Source of the DNA: Mycolicibacterium lacusdiani
GTDB taxonomy: Bacteria; Actinomycetota; Actinomycetes; Mycobacteriales; Mycobacteriaceae
DNA: 64,000 bases
Reading direction: 5' to 3'
Assembly (NCBI RefSeq): GCF_021916785.1
Contig: NZ_JAKCFC010000005.1
Location: forward strand, 62,001-126,000
In this document: piece after piece, positions 1-7,979 of the stretch
How positions within the stretch are numbered: position 1 is the first letter of the stretch
Layout of the letters: the number at the start of each line of letters is the position of its first letter
Position numbers and translations under genes: made by a program
The notes under the pieces: model-generated
The model's database searches: none
What the model was told of the DNA's origin: nothing
The model's input: the letters and a program-made list of their open reading frames with translations, nothing else

Positions 1-229
1 TCCCCATGATGTAGCCGCCGAGGCCGAAGAAGACGCCCTGGCCCAGGACGAGCATTCCGCCACGGCCCCAGGCCAATCCGATGCCGACGGCCACGATGGC
101 GAAGCACAGGAACTTCGCCAGCAGGCTGAGCCGGAAGTCCGACAGCAGCGCGGGGGCGACGCCGAACAGCGCGACGGCGGCGATGCCGAACCCCGCCCAC
201 GTCTGCCAGCGGCCGAGTACGCGTGTCAT
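1..229 (-). CDS. urtC: Urea ABC transporter permease UrtC (partial, runs off the window)
   Basis: Reading leftwards from the ATG at 229, the 76 visible residues begin [11 protein letters not shown] and contain two hydrophobic segments, then a [19 protein letters not shown] stretch typical of the LivM/UrtC type of branched-chain permease. The protein would be the second inner-membrane permease of a urea importer working with UrtB and UrtA. Its ATG overlaps the urtB stop by four bases (ATGA), so the two are probably translationally coupled. The C-terminus and any urtD/urtE ATPase genes lie outside the window. The call rests mainly on the urtA-urtB context. Confidence 0.85.
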   Translation of the reverse strand, partial: MTRVLGRWQTWAGFGIAAVALFGVAPALLSDFRLSLLAKFLCFAIVAVGIGLAWGRGGMLVLGQGVFFGLGGYIMG

Positions 230-1110
230 ACGAGGCTCCTGGTCCGAACGGTGAACAGTCCCTGCGGGCGAACCTGCAGGAAGAACACGATGATCACGAA
301 CACGATCACCTTGGCCAGCGAGGCGGTGGTGTTGTATTCGATGAACGAGTTGAAGAACCCCAGGCCCAGCGCCGCGATCACCGTGCCCTTGATGTGGCCG
401 AGACCGCCGACGACGACGACGAGGAACGCGTCGATGAGGTAGCTCTGCCCGGTGGTGGGGCTCGTCGAGCCGATCAGCGTCAGTGCCACCCCGGCCACGC
501 CCGCCAGACCCGATCCGATGAAGAACGTCGTGATGTCGGTCTTGCGCGACGAGATGCCGCTCGTCTCTGCCAGATCACGGTTCTGCACGACGGCGCGGAT
601 GCGCCGTCCCATCGGGCTCGTCTTGAGCGCCGTGGCCAATGCCGCCACGCACACCGCGGCGAGGATCAGGATGAAGATGCGGGTCTTGGGCACCACGGCG
701 CCGAAGATCTCGACACCACCCGACAACCACGACGGGGCGATGACGTTGACGGCGGGGGCGCCGAACACGTCGCGCGCCACCTGCTGCAGGATCAGGCCCA
801 CGCCGAACGTCACCAGCAGGGTGTCCAGCGGCCGGTCGTACATCCGCTGGATCAGCGTGACCTCCAGAACCACTCCCATGAGGCCACCGACGAAGAACCC
901 GATGACCAGTGAGAGCAGCAGTGAGACACCGGCATTCGAGAACACCTGCTGCACGACGTACGCGGTGTAGCAGCCGGCCATGATGAATTCGCCGTGCGCC
1001 ATGTTGATGACGCCCATCTGACCGAACGTCAGCGACAGGCCCAGTGCAGCCAGCAACAGGATCGAGCCGAGGCTCAATCCCGTTGCCAGCTGTCCGATCA
1101 GGACATCCAC
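226..1110 (-). CDS. urtB: Urea ABC transporter permease UrtB
   Basis: This 294-residue, highly hydrophobic protein has the LivH/UrtB signature [18 protein letters not shown] near residues 29-47, which is characteristic of branched-chain amino acid and urea ABC permeases. It should form the membrane channel with UrtC and receive urea from the lipoprotein UrtA. The start is a GTG at 1110, because the nearby ATG at 1106 is in another frame. It lies 7 bases after the urtA stop and overlaps urtC by 4 bases, so urtA-urtB-urtC is one transcription unit. In mycobacteria such transporters usually answer to nitrogen status. Confidence 0.9.
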   Translation of the reverse strand: MDVLIGQLATGLSLGSILLLAALGLSLTFGQMGVINMAHGEFIMAGCYTAYVVQQVFSNAGVSLLLSLVIGFFVGGLMGVVLEVTLIQRMYDRPLDTLLVTFGVGLILQQVARDVFGAPAVNVIAPSWLSGGVEIFGAVVPKTRIFILILAAVCVAALATALKTSPMGRRIRAVVQNRDLAETSGISSRKTDITTFFIGSGLAGVAGVALTLIGSTSPTTGQSYLIDAFLVVVVGGLGHIKGTVIAALGLGFFNSFIEYNTTASLAKVIVFVIIVFFLQVRPQGLFTVRTRSLV

Positions 1111-1117
1111 GGGTGAA

Positions 1118-2395
1118 TCAGCCGGAGAGGCCGGCGGCCCACGGGTAGGACTTCAGGTAGGGGTCCGGCTCGATCGGGCCGGGGGACTCCCACACCGTGT
1201 AGATCAGTCCGTCGGGCCGGATCTCGCCGATGCGTGCGGTCTTGGTGATGTGGTTGTTCTCGCCGTCGATGGTCACCAGACCCTCGGGCGCGTCGAACGT
1301 GACTCCGCCCGCGTTGTCCTGGATGGCCTTGACGTCGAACGACTTCGCCTTCTCGACGGTGTTCTTCCACAGGTAGACCGAGACGTACGCGGCCTCCATC
1401 GGATCCGACGTCGGCTTGTTGGCGCCGTAGGCCTTCTTGTACGCCTCGACGAACCTCTGGTTCACCGGGGTGTCGATGGTCTGGTAGTAGTTCCAGGCCG
1501 TGAGCTGGCCGGCGACGTTCTGTACGCCAATGCCGCCGACCTCTTCCTCGGCGATCGACACCGAGACCACCGGCATCTGCTGCGGGGTCAGGCCGACGTT
1601 GCGGTACTCGCGGAAGAAGGCGACGTTGGAGTCTCCGTTGAGCGTGTTGAATACGGCGTCGGCGTCCGCGCTGCGCACCTTGTTGACGATGGTGGAGAAG
1701 TCGGTCGATCCGAGCGGGGTGTAGTCCTCGCCCTTGATCTCGATGCCGTTGGCATTGGCGTACGCCTTGATGATCCGGTTCGCCGTCTGGGGGAACACGT
1801 AGTCGCTACCGACGAGGTAGAGGGACTTGACGCCCTTCTCCTTCAGGTAGTCCAGCGCGGGCACGATCTGCTGGTTGGTGGTGGCACCGGTGTAGAAGAT
1901 GTTCTTGCTCGACTCGAGGCCCTCGTACTGCACGGGGTAGTAGAGCAGCGCGTTGTTGCTCTCGAAGACCGGCAGCATGGCCTTGCGGCTCGACGACGTC
2001 CAGCCGCCGAACACCGCTGCGACACAGTCACTGCTGATGAGCTTCTCGGCCTTCTCCGCGAACACCGTGGGTTCGGACGCGCCGTCTTCTCCGACGAGTT
2101 GGAGTTGCTTCTCCATGACGCCGCCGGAGGCGTTGATCTCGTCGACGGCCAGCTTGATGGCGTCGCGGACGGTGACCTCGGAGATCGCCATCGTGCCCGA
2201 CAGGGAGTTGAGTGATCCCACCTTGACGGTCGAGCCGGAGGTGTCGACGCACGACTCGGCTGCGGCGCCGTCGGTTTCGCTCGCCTTGCTGCCACAACCG
2301 GCCAGCAGGAGGCTGGTCGTGGCGATCAGGCTCCCGGCCGCCAGGGCGGTTCTGTTGAGCCGCGAGCGGGTGGTACCCCCATTGGACAACCGCAT
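1118..2395 (-). CDS. urtA: Urea ABC transporter substrate-binding lipoprotein UrtA
   Basis: The 425-residue product starts with a basic region, then a hydrophobic stretch ending in the lipobox LLLAGC near residue 34, so it should be a lipid-anchored binding protein outside the membrane. The mature part resembles the Leu/Ile/Val-binding fold family ([17 protein letters not shown] at the start, [16 protein letters not shown] further on), matching UrtA in type and length. I chose the ATG at 2395: AAAGG lies 6 bases upstream, while the longer reading opens with an unlikely TTG at 2401. It is the first gene of urtABC. Confidence 0.92.
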   Translation of the reverse strand: MRLSNGGTTRSRLNRTALAAGSLIATTSLLLAGCGSKASETDGAAAESCVDTSGSTVKVGSLNSLSGTMAISEVTVRDAIKLAVDEINASGGVMEKQLQLVGEDGASEPTVFAEKAEKLISSDCVAAVFGGWTSSSRKAMLPVFESNNALLYYPVQYEGLESSKNIFYTGATTNQQIVPALDYLKEKGVKSLYLVGSDYVFPQTANRIIKAYANANGIEIKGEDYTPLGSTDFSTIVNKVRSADADAVFNTLNGDSNVAFFREYRNVGLTPQQMPVVSVSIAEEEVGGIGVQNVAGQLTAWNYYQTIDTPVNQRFVEAYKKAYGANKPTSDPMEAAYVSVYLWKNTVEKAKSFDVKAIQDNAGGVTFDAPEGLVTIDGENNHITKTARIGEIRPDGLIYTVWESPGPIEPDPYLKSYPWAAGLSG

Positions 2396-2461
2396 GAACA
2401 ACCTTTCGTCGTGCCGCGAGGCGCTGGCGCGCGGATGCGAATCCGCTGCGAGCGCCGAGGT

Positions 2462-2482
2462 TCGACGCTCGTCGAGCGTCGA
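2462..2482. promoter_or_regulatory. Perfect 21-bp inverted repeat upstream of urtA
   Basis: TCGACGCTCG, one base, then CGAGCGTCGA forms a perfect palindrome about 67 bases before the urtA ATG. It could be an operator or a hairpin in the urt leader. The rest of the gap (2396-2640) is AT-richer around 2500-2540 and probably holds the urt promoter. I see no gene there. Confidence 0.45.
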
Positions 2483-2626
2483 TGCGGGACGTTAGAGACG
2501 CTTTGTTTCTGTGGAATTTCTGTACGTGACGAATGAATTAACGACGCGTTCGCACGGTGTTCACCCGACGATCGGCGGGTACACGCGACGGCTTCGCGCT
2601 CCTGGATGCGCCGTGTAACGGTGCGG

Positions 2627-2632
2627 TACGGT
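2627..2632 (+). promoter_or_regulatory. Candidate -10 box (TACGGT) of the MmpS-like gene
   Basis: TACGGT fits the mycobacterial TANNNT -10 pattern. Transcription would begin near 2639, almost at the GTG at 2641, and no Shine-Dalgarno sequence is visible. This supports a leaderless start. Confidence 0.4.
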
Positions 2633-2640
2633 CCGTCGAT

Positions 2641-3066
2641 GTGACGATCATGCGTAAGACAGCAGTGGTTGGAACCGCGTTCGCGCTGGCGGCCGCGTCG
2701 CTCGGACTAGGTCAGACAGCGAGTGCGGAACCCGCCGCACACCAGGTCAGGTACACGCTCTCGGCGTTGGGGCCCGGAGACTTCAATCTCTACTACTCGT
2801 TCGCGGCGCCGCCGAGTCTCGAGGCGTACCACGCCGACCCGAACGCGTTCGTCAAGAGCGAGAAGGTGGACCTGGCGCCGGGTGCCCCGTGGGTCTTCGA
2901 GACCACTTTGGCCGATTCGCAGTGGGCGTTCCTCTCCGCGAGCGGGGCCGCGCACGCGATGCAGGCCGACCCGAACGTGCGCTGCGAGATCGCCGTCGAC
3001 GGTCAGGTGGTCGTCGAGCAGACCGGCCCGTTCACCACGCAGTGCCAGCTGCGGTCCTGGAACTGA
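2641..3066 (+). CDS. Small secreted MmpS-like protein
   Basis: The 141-residue reading (138 if the ATG at 2650 is used) begins with a Sec signal peptide whose hydrophobic core FALAAASLGLGQ is followed by the cleavage motif ASA-EP. The mature domain of about 110 residues has the features of the MmpS C-terminal domain: an early YTLSALG strand, a central PGAPW motif, RCEIAVDGQVVV, and two late cysteines that could form a disulfide. True MmpS proteins are membrane anchored and sit beside an MmpL transporter. This one has a cleavable signal and no mmpL nearby, so it may be a free periplasmic relative. Its last 35 bases overlap the convergent MFS gene. Confidence 0.7.
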   Translation: MTIMRKTAVVGTAFALAAASLGLGQTASAEPAAHQVRYTLSALGPGDFNLYYSFAAPPSLEAYHADPNAFVKSEKVDLAPGAPWVFETTLADSQWAFLSASGAAHAMQADPNVRCEIAVDGQVVVEQTGPFTTQCQLRSWN

Positions 3067-4225
3067 CGTCGGTGTAGCGGCGCCGGTCCAGGGCGCCGAC
3101 CGCGACCGCCGACGCAGTGAGGGCCGCGGCGGCCAGGAACGCCGTCGTGAAACCCGACCGGGGGATCGCGAACCCCAGGGCTGAGGCGCCCGCGGCCTGG
3201 CCAAACGTCAATGCCACGAACAGCATTGCGGTACCGGCCGCGGCGTTGGCGGGGTCGATGCGGGTGGTCCACGCGATGAGCGCGGAGGTGGCTGCCACGA
3301 ACGCCCAGCCGAAGGTGAGGCATGCGGTCGCGACGAGGGTGGCTCGCTGAGGTGCGAGGGCGAGCACCACCACCGCGCACGTCACTAGTGCGCAGGTCAG
3401 CATCCACGCGTCGGTCGGGTGCATCCTCGCCAGTGGCCGGGCGGTCGCGGCGACCGCGGTGGCGCCGACGCCGAGCAGGATCCAGGACGTGACGGTGTCG
3501 CGTTCCGATCCGCCCCCGGTCTCGACGAGCAGGCTGCGACCGTAGGTCCATACCGCGGCCGATCCCGCGCCCAGCAGAACGGCTGCGGCGATGGCGGTCG
3601 CGTGACTCCTGATCCACGTCGTCGGAAGTCGTTGCGCTCGAGGCGTACTGGTGGTCGCGCCCCTGTCGACGGCCAGCACCACTGCGCCGAGGACTGCGGT
3701 GACCACGCCGACCAGGACCCAGCTCGTGCGCCACTGCGGCAGCAGCAGTAGTGCCAGCGCTCCGGCGCCCACCAAGCCCGGTCCGGTGCCCGAGTTGACC
3801 GCGGACTGGGCGCTGTCGAGGCGGCGGGGGCCCACGTTGCGCGCGACGATGGCCACCAGCGCCGGTGAGGCGAAGCCGGCGCCGGCCGAGCTGAGTACCG
3901 CGCAGGCGGCAAAGGCGACGACGCTGGTGGCCGCAGCCATGCCGAACACACCGAGGCACGCGGTGGCGACGGCTGCCAGTACCAGTGCACGCGGCCGACG
4001 GCTGCCGAGGAAGAAGCCGACCAGGGCCGCACCGCAGTAGGCCAGCGACGAGCCCGACGAGACGTACCCGGCGCCGGCCGCACCCAGCCCCAGATCCCGC
4101 TGGACATCCGGGAGGAACAGTCCGTAGGCCAGCCGGACCAGCCCGTAGGTGGCGGCGATGAAGCACGTCCCGAACACCACGACGAGACTTGGGCGGACGC
4201 CATTAAACGAAAACGATCGTTTCAC
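3032..4225 (-). CDS. Major facilitator superfamily transporter
   Basis: The 397-residue product has about twelve hydrophobic segments and a short charged loop RRPRAL after the second one, as in MFS exporters. It is divergent from a TetR gene only 24 bases away, the usual layout of a locally controlled drug or metabolite efflux pump. The GTG at 4225 lies 8 bases after a minus-strand TAGACT -10 box, so a leaderless transcript is likely. A 12-bp palindrome covers codons 2-5, so the true start could also be an internal GTG. The substrate cannot be inferred. Confidence 0.8.
   Translation of the reverse strand: MKRSFSFNGVRPSLVVVFGTCFIAATYGLVRLAYGLFLPDVQRDLGLGAAGAGYVSSGSSLAYCGAALVGFFLGSRRPRALVLAAVATACLGVFGMAAATSVVAFAACAVLSSAGAGFASPALVAIVARNVGPRRLDSAQSAVNSGTGPGLVGAGALALLLLPQWRTSWVLVGVVTAVLGAVVLAVDRGATTSTPRAQRLPTTWIRSHATAIAAAVLLGAGSAAVWTYGRSLLVETGGGSERDTVTSWILLGVGATAVAATARPLARMHPTDAWMLTCALVTCAVVVLALAPQRATLVATACLTFGWAFVAATSALIAWTTRIDPANAAAGTAMLFVALTFGQAAGASALGFAIPRSGFTTAFLAAAALTASAVAVGALDRRRYTDVSSRTAAGTAW
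4211..4222. promoter_or_regulatory. 12-bp palindromic operator, probably for the adjacent TetR
   Basis: AAACGATCGTTT is a perfect palindrome lying just downstream of the predicted transcription start of the MFS gene, over its first codons. Position and symmetry fit a TetR-family operator that would block the exporter promoter. Confidence 0.6.
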
Positions 4226-4232
4226 CTTTGCG

Positions 4233-4242
4233 AGTCTAGGCT
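4233..4242. promoter_or_regulatory. Overlapping divergent -10 boxes (TAGACT minus, TAGGCT plus)
   Basis: On the minus strand TAGACT (4238-4233) places transcription start at 4226, beside the MFS GTG at 4225. On the plus strand TAGGCT (4237-4242) places it at 4249, beside the TetR ATG at 4250. The two boxes share bases, so both genes appear leaderless and RNA polymerase could occupy only one direction at a time. Confidence 0.5.
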
Positions 4243-4249
4243 GATCGTC

Positions 4250-4822
4250 ATGCCGGTGCGCAAGGGCTCGGAGGAGAAGCTGCTCGACGCGGTCGACGAC
4301 GTCGTGTTCTCCCGCGGTATCGAGTCAGCCCCCGTCGACGCGGTGCTGGCCAGGGCCGGCGTTTCGGCGGCCACGCTGTACCGGGGCTTTCGGAGCAAGG
4401 AGGCCTTGATCGCCGCCGCGCTCGAGCGCCGCCATGAACGCTGGCGGCAGGTGTGGGACGACGCCATCTCCGCGGCGAGCGACGACGAGCAGCGTCTACT
4501 GGCAATCTTCGATGCAATCGATGCATACGCCGACCGTCCGGACGGGGCCAGGTGGTGTGCGTTCCTCGGCGCCGCCGCCGAGTACGCCGACCCGCCCGCG
4601 GAGATCGCCGCGGCCATCGAGCGGGACACCGATCACCTGCGCGACACGCTGCGCCGGCTCGCGAATGCGCTGCCGTGTGACGCACCCGACGACCTCGCCG
4701 AACAGATCCTGCTGGTGGTCACGGGTGAACTCGGGATGCGTCTGCGCGACGACCGCCGTCGCCGCAGCGCAACAGCACGCCGGGTCGCCGCCGCCGTGGT
4801 CGCCGCAGCCACCCGTTCCTGA
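4250..4822 (+). CDS. TetR family transcriptional regulator
   Basis: The 190-residue protein has an N-terminal helix-turn-helix at about residues 20-50 (PVDAVLARAGVSAATLYRGF followed by RSKEAL), the TetR hallmark, and a less conserved ligand-binding C-terminal region. It probably represses the divergent MFS gene, and perhaps itself, through the palindrome at 4211-4222. The ATG at 4250 sits one base after the predicted transcription start. The ligand is unknown. Confidence 0.88.
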   Translation: MPVRKGSEEKLLDAVDDVVFSRGIESAPVDAVLARAGVSAATLYRGFRSKEALIAAALERRHERWRQVWDDAISAASDDEQRLLAIFDAIDAYADRPDGARWCAFLGAAAEYADPPAEIAAAIERDTDHLRDTLRRLANALPCDAPDDLAEQILLVVTGELGMRLRDDRRRRSATARRVAAAVVAAATRS

Positions 4823-4829
4823 CCATGCC

Positions 4830-4858
4830 TTGACAGATCATCGAACGCACGTTCGAAT
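4830..4858 (+). promoter_or_regulatory. LexA-controlled (SOS) promoter of the radical SAM gene
   Basis: A perfect -35 TTGACA (4830-4835) is followed 17 bases later by TCGAAT (4853-4858) as the -10. Between and overlapping them lies TCGAAC-GCAC-GTTCGA (4841-4856), an exact match to the mycobacterial LexA box TCGAACNNNNGTTCGA. Transcription start falls at 4865, the first base of the GTG start codon. As I recall, Rv2578c belongs to the M. tuberculosis LexA regulon. Confidence 0.9.
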
Positions 4859-4864
4859 GGAGAA

Positions 4865-5875
4865 GTGCGATGGGACGGTCAAGGCATCGAGGTCGACGAC
4901 GGAGCGCTGCCCGGACTGCAGCGCCTCGGCTTCGTCCGGTCGGTGCGCACGCCGCAGTTCGACGGCATTACCTTCCACGAGATTCTGTGCAAGACGGCGC
5001 TCAACAAGGTGCCCGAGGCCTCGGGCCTGCCGTTCCGGTTCACCGTCAACGGCTATCGCGGGTGCAGCCACGCCTGCCGCTACTGCTTCGCCCGACCCAC
5101 CCACGAGTACCTCGACTTCGACTCCGGCGTCGACTTCGACACCCAGGTGGTGGTGAAGACCAACGTCGTCGACGTGCTGCGCCGGGAGGTGCGGCGCAGA
5201 TCGTGGACCCGCGAGACGGTCGCTCTCGGCACCAACACCGACCCGTATCAGCGGGCCGAGGGCCGCTACGCGTTGATGCCAGGCATCATCGACGCCCTTG
5301 CCGGGTCCGGAACGTCGATGTCCATCCTGACGAAGGGCACACTGCTGCAACGGGATCTGCCGCTGATCGCCGAAGCGGGCAAGACCGTCGACGTCACCGT
5401 CTCGGTGTCGCTGGCGATCGGCGACGCGGACTTGCACCAGCAGATCGAACCAGGGACGCCGACGCCGCGCGCCCGGTTGAACCTGGTGCGGGCCATCCGC
5501 GACGCCGGCCTCGACTGCCACGTCATGATCGCGCCGGTGCTGCCGCACCTCACCGATTCCGTCGAGCACCTCGACGCGCTGCTCGCCGACGTCGCCGCGG
5601 CGGGAGCCACCGGCGTGACGGTGTTCGGTCTGCACCTGAGGGGGTCGACGCGCGGGTGGTTCATGAACTGGCTTGCCGAGGCCCGGCCGGACCTGCTGCC
5701 GCAGTACCGCGAGCTGTACCGACGGGGCGCCTACCTGCCACAAGGCTATCGGGACGCGTTGCGCGACAAGGCCGCTCCGCTGGTGCACCGCCATGGGCTG
5801 GAGGCGCGGAACCGACCGTTTCGCGTGCGGACCGCGCCCACCGCGGTGGCAGAACTGCAGCCGACACTGTTCTGA
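4865..5875 (+). CDS. Radical SAM protein of the Rv2578c family, DNA-damage inducible
   Basis: The 336-residue protein carries the [4Fe-4S]-binding motif GCSHACRYCF with Cys67, Cys71 and Cys74 in a C-x3-C-x2-C spacing, so it should bind S-adenosylmethionine and an iron-sulfur cluster. The region NGYRGCSHACRYCFARPTH and the later GTNTDPYQ motif place it in the SplB-like Rv2578c family, whose reaction is not known to me. The GTG at 4865 gives the family N-terminus MRW and coincides with the predicted transcription start, so the mRNA is probably leaderless. LexA control suggests a role in DNA repair or damage tolerance. Confidence 0.88.
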   Translation: MRWDGQGIEVDDGALPGLQRLGFVRSVRTPQFDGITFHEILCKTALNKVPEASGLPFRFTVNGYRGCSHACRYCFARPTHEYLDFDSGVDFDTQVVVKTNVVDVLRREVRRRSWTRETVALGTNTDPYQRAEGRYALMPGIIDALAGSGTSMSILTKGTLLQRDLPLIAEAGKTVDVTVSVSLAIGDADLHQQIEPGTPTPRARLNLVRAIRDAGLDCHVMIAPVLPHLTDSVEHLDALLADVAAAGATGVTVFGLHLRGSTRGWFMNWLAEARPDLLPQYRELYRRGAYLPQGYRDALRDKAAPLVHRHGLEARNRPFRVRTAPTAVAELQPTLF

Positions 5876-5949
5876 CCCGAGGTCGTCGACGCGTCGTCAC
5901 CCGTCGGAGGTAGGTTGCGACACGTTGCTCGTGATCGACAGGAGAGCGC

Positions 5950-6708
5950 ATGACCGTCGTCTTCGTCCATGGAGTGCCCGAGACGGCCGCGGTGTGGGAC
6001 CTGCTGGTCGCCTCGCTCGCGGATCTCGGTGAGACCGACGTCCGCAGGCTCTCGCCGCCGGGCTTCGGCGCGCCGGTGCCGGACGCCTTCAGCGCCACGA
6101 TGCACGGATACCGCGATTGGCTGGCCGCCGAACTGGAGGCCATCGGAGAACCCGTGGACCTCGTTGGCCACGATTGGGGTGGCGGCCACGTCCTCAACGT
6201 CGCGATGACGAGACCCGACCTGCTCCGCACGTGGGTGTCCGACATACCTGGCGTGTTCGACGCCGAGTACGTGTGGCACGACCTCGCCCAGCAGTGGCAG
6301 ACGCCCGAGGTGGGGGAGCAGGTGGTCGCGGGACTGGCCGCCATGCCGGTGTCCGATCGCGCCGCCTTCCTCACGGGAGCCGGGATGGCTGCCGAGATCG
6401 CCGAACGGGTGGCCCCAGGCATCGACGAGGCGATGGGCCGGTCGATCCTCACCCTCTACCGCTCGGCCGCACAACCCAACGCCGCCAAGGCCGGTGAGCA
6501 CCTCGAAGCGGCTGCCGCACGACCGGGTCTCGCGCTGCTGCCCACCGAGGACGACTACGTCGGAACCCCTGAGCAGAAGCAGCGTGCGTCGGCCAGGACA
6601 GGCGCACGAATCGAGGTACTCGACGGACTCGGGCACTGGTGGATGACGCAGGACCCCGCGTCGGCGGCCGCCGTGATGGTCGACTTCTGGCGGGCACACC
6701 GGGGCTGA
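5950..6708 (+). CDS. Alpha/beta hydrolase with Asp nucleophile (epoxide hydrolase or dehalogenase type)
   Basis: The 252-residue protein shows an oxyanion-hole HGVPE (residues 7-11), the nucleophile elbow GHDWGG with Asp75 where esterases have Ser, and a late catalytic His in LDGLGHWW (His229). Asp in this position is typical of epoxide hydrolases and haloalkane dehalogenases, which attack carbon centres through an ester intermediate. It is shorter than usual members of either family, so the cap domain is probably reduced and the substrate is open. GGAGAG precedes the ATG. A haloalkane dehalogenase gene (Rv2579) neighbours Rv2578c in M. tuberculosis as I recall, but in the other orientation. 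Confidence 0.75.
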   Translation: MTVVFVHGVPETAAVWDLLVASLADLGETDVRRLSPPGFGAPVPDAFSATMHGYRDWLAAELEAIGEPVDLVGHDWGGGHVLNVAMTRPDLLRTWVSDIPGVFDAEYVWHDLAQQWQTPEVGEQVVAGLAAMPVSDRAAFLTGAGMAAEIAERVAPGIDEAMGRSILTLYRSAAQPNAAKAGEHLEAAAARPGLALLPTEDDYVGTPEQKQRASARTGARIEVLDGLGHWWMTQDPASAAAVMVDFWRAHRG

Positions 6709-6717
6709 CCGCCCCGG
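6699..6717. terminator. Hairpin between convergent genes, stop codon in the loop
   Basis: CCGGGGC-TGACC-GCCCCGG forms a 7-bp stem. The loop contains the TGA stop of the hydrolase, and a T5 run follows 10 bases later at 6727-6731. It sits between convergent genes, so it may end transcription from the left. Confidence 0.45.
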
Positions 6718-6722
6718 GTCCG

Positions 6723-7979
6723 TCAGTTTTTGTTGCGCTTCACCTGGTTGAACGGCACGCCCCGGTCGGGTGCGGGTTCGCGAGGGAAACCGAGGACGCG
6801 CTCGCCGATTACGTTGCGCGCGATCTCGGTGGTACCGCCGCCCAGCGACGCGGCCTGCCGCGACGGATAGCGGCTGCCGAAGGAGAACAATCCGCTGCCG
6901 TCGTCGACGACGCCTGCGGGCCCGGCGATTTCGAGCGCGGTGTCGATCTCGAACTGCACGGTCTCGGCATGGGTGATGCGGATGATGGAACCGGCGGCCG
7001 ACGGCAGCGAGCCGTCGAGTACCCCGTGGTACACGTGGTCGACGAGTTGTTCCTGAACGGCCCGGCGCACCAGCGCACGGCCCGCCATCGCGCGGATCCG
7101 CTCGTTTCCCGTCTGCCCGGTGGCGCGCAGCAGTTCGACGTAGTCGACCAGCTGGTCTGTCGACCCCTCGGCGCCGATGCCGCTGGCGAACTCGGAGCCG
7201 CCGCCGACGGCGCGACGTTCGTGGAACATCTGCCGCGAGGCCACTTCCCAGCCCTTGTCGACCTCGCCGACCACGGCGTCGTCGCCGAGTTCGAGGTCGT
7301 CGAAGAACTCCTCGCAGAACTCGTTGCCGCCGTCGACCTGCTTGATCCTGCGCATCGTGATGCCGTCAGCAGCCAATGGCGCCAGGAACATCGTCAGCCC
7401 CTCGTGCTTCGGGACGTCCCAATTGGTGCGCGCGAGCAACAACCCGTAGTCGGCGGCGAACGCGCTGGTGCTCCACGTCTTCGCGCCGTTGACGATCCAC
7501 TTGTCGCCACGCCGGTCCGCGCGCGTGATGACGCCGGCGAGGTCGGACCCGCCGCTGGGCTCCGACAGAAGTTGGACGAGGACTTCCTCACCGCTGATGG
7601 CCCCGGCGATGTGGGTGCGCTTCTGGTCCTCGGTGCCGGTGTCGAGAATCGTTGCCGCGCAGATCGTGAACGTCGGGGTGTTCAGGATGAGCGGTAGTTC
7701 GTACTCGCGCGACACCTCGTTGAACGCGCGCTGGTAGGCAATCGGCAGGCCCAGGCCGCCGTACTCCCGGGGGAAGCAGATCCCGGCGAAGCCACCCGAG
7801 TGCAGCAGCTTCTGCAGTTCGCGAGCGCGTAACCACGGACCCTCCTCGCCGCGGTCGACGTAAGGCGGGTCGGCCGGGTCGACGCGAGGCATGTTGTCCG
7901 CCAACCAGGTTCGTGCCCGATCGGCGAACTCCGCCACCGTCTCGGTGCTCACCGGAGCGTCAGTCGTGGTGTCGGTCAT
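6723..7979 (-). CDS. Acyl-CoA dehydrogenase (FadE-type), probable catalytic partner
   Basis: This 418-residue flavoprotein has the acyl-CoA dehydrogenase layout: N-terminal helices (GFAGICFPREYGG), a middle beta domain with TEDQKR and QLLSEPSGGSDLAG, and a C-terminal domain ending in GGGTTEIARNVIGERVLG, the usual FAD/substrate end motif. It should oxidise an acyl-CoA to the 2-enoyl form. The reading frame stays open upstream to 8672, but the ATG at 7979 overlaps the preceding gene as ATGA and yields the family N-terminus. With the next gene it forms a pair like the mycobacterial FadE heterotetramers used on steroid side chains. Confidence 0.88.
   Translation of the reverse strand: MTDTTTDAPVSTETVAEFADRARTWLADNMPRVDPADPPYVDRGEEGPWLRARELQKLLHSGGFAGICFPREYGGLGLPIAYQRAFNEVSREYELPLILNTPTFTICAATILDTGTEDQKRTHIAGAISGEEVLVQLLSEPSGGSDLAGVITRADRRGDKWIVNGAKTWSTSAFAADYGLLLARTNWDVPKHEGLTMFLAPLAADGITMRRIKQVDGGNEFCEEFFDDLELGDDAVVGEVDKGWEVASRQMFHERRAVGGGSEFASGIGAEGSTDQLVDYVELLRATGQTGNERIRAMAGRALVRRAVQEQLVDHVYHGVLDGSLPSAAGSIIRITHAETVQFEIDTALEIAGPAGVVDDGSGLFSFGSRYPSRQAASLGGGTTEIARNVIGERVLGFPREPAPDRGVPFNQVKRNKN

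Noticed and set aside
2495-2535. GlnR-box-like GTTTC and ATTTC elements upstream of urtA
   Set aside because: Spacing and half-site sequence do not fit GTnAC-N6-GAAAC well; nitrogen control is plausible but this site is not convincing.
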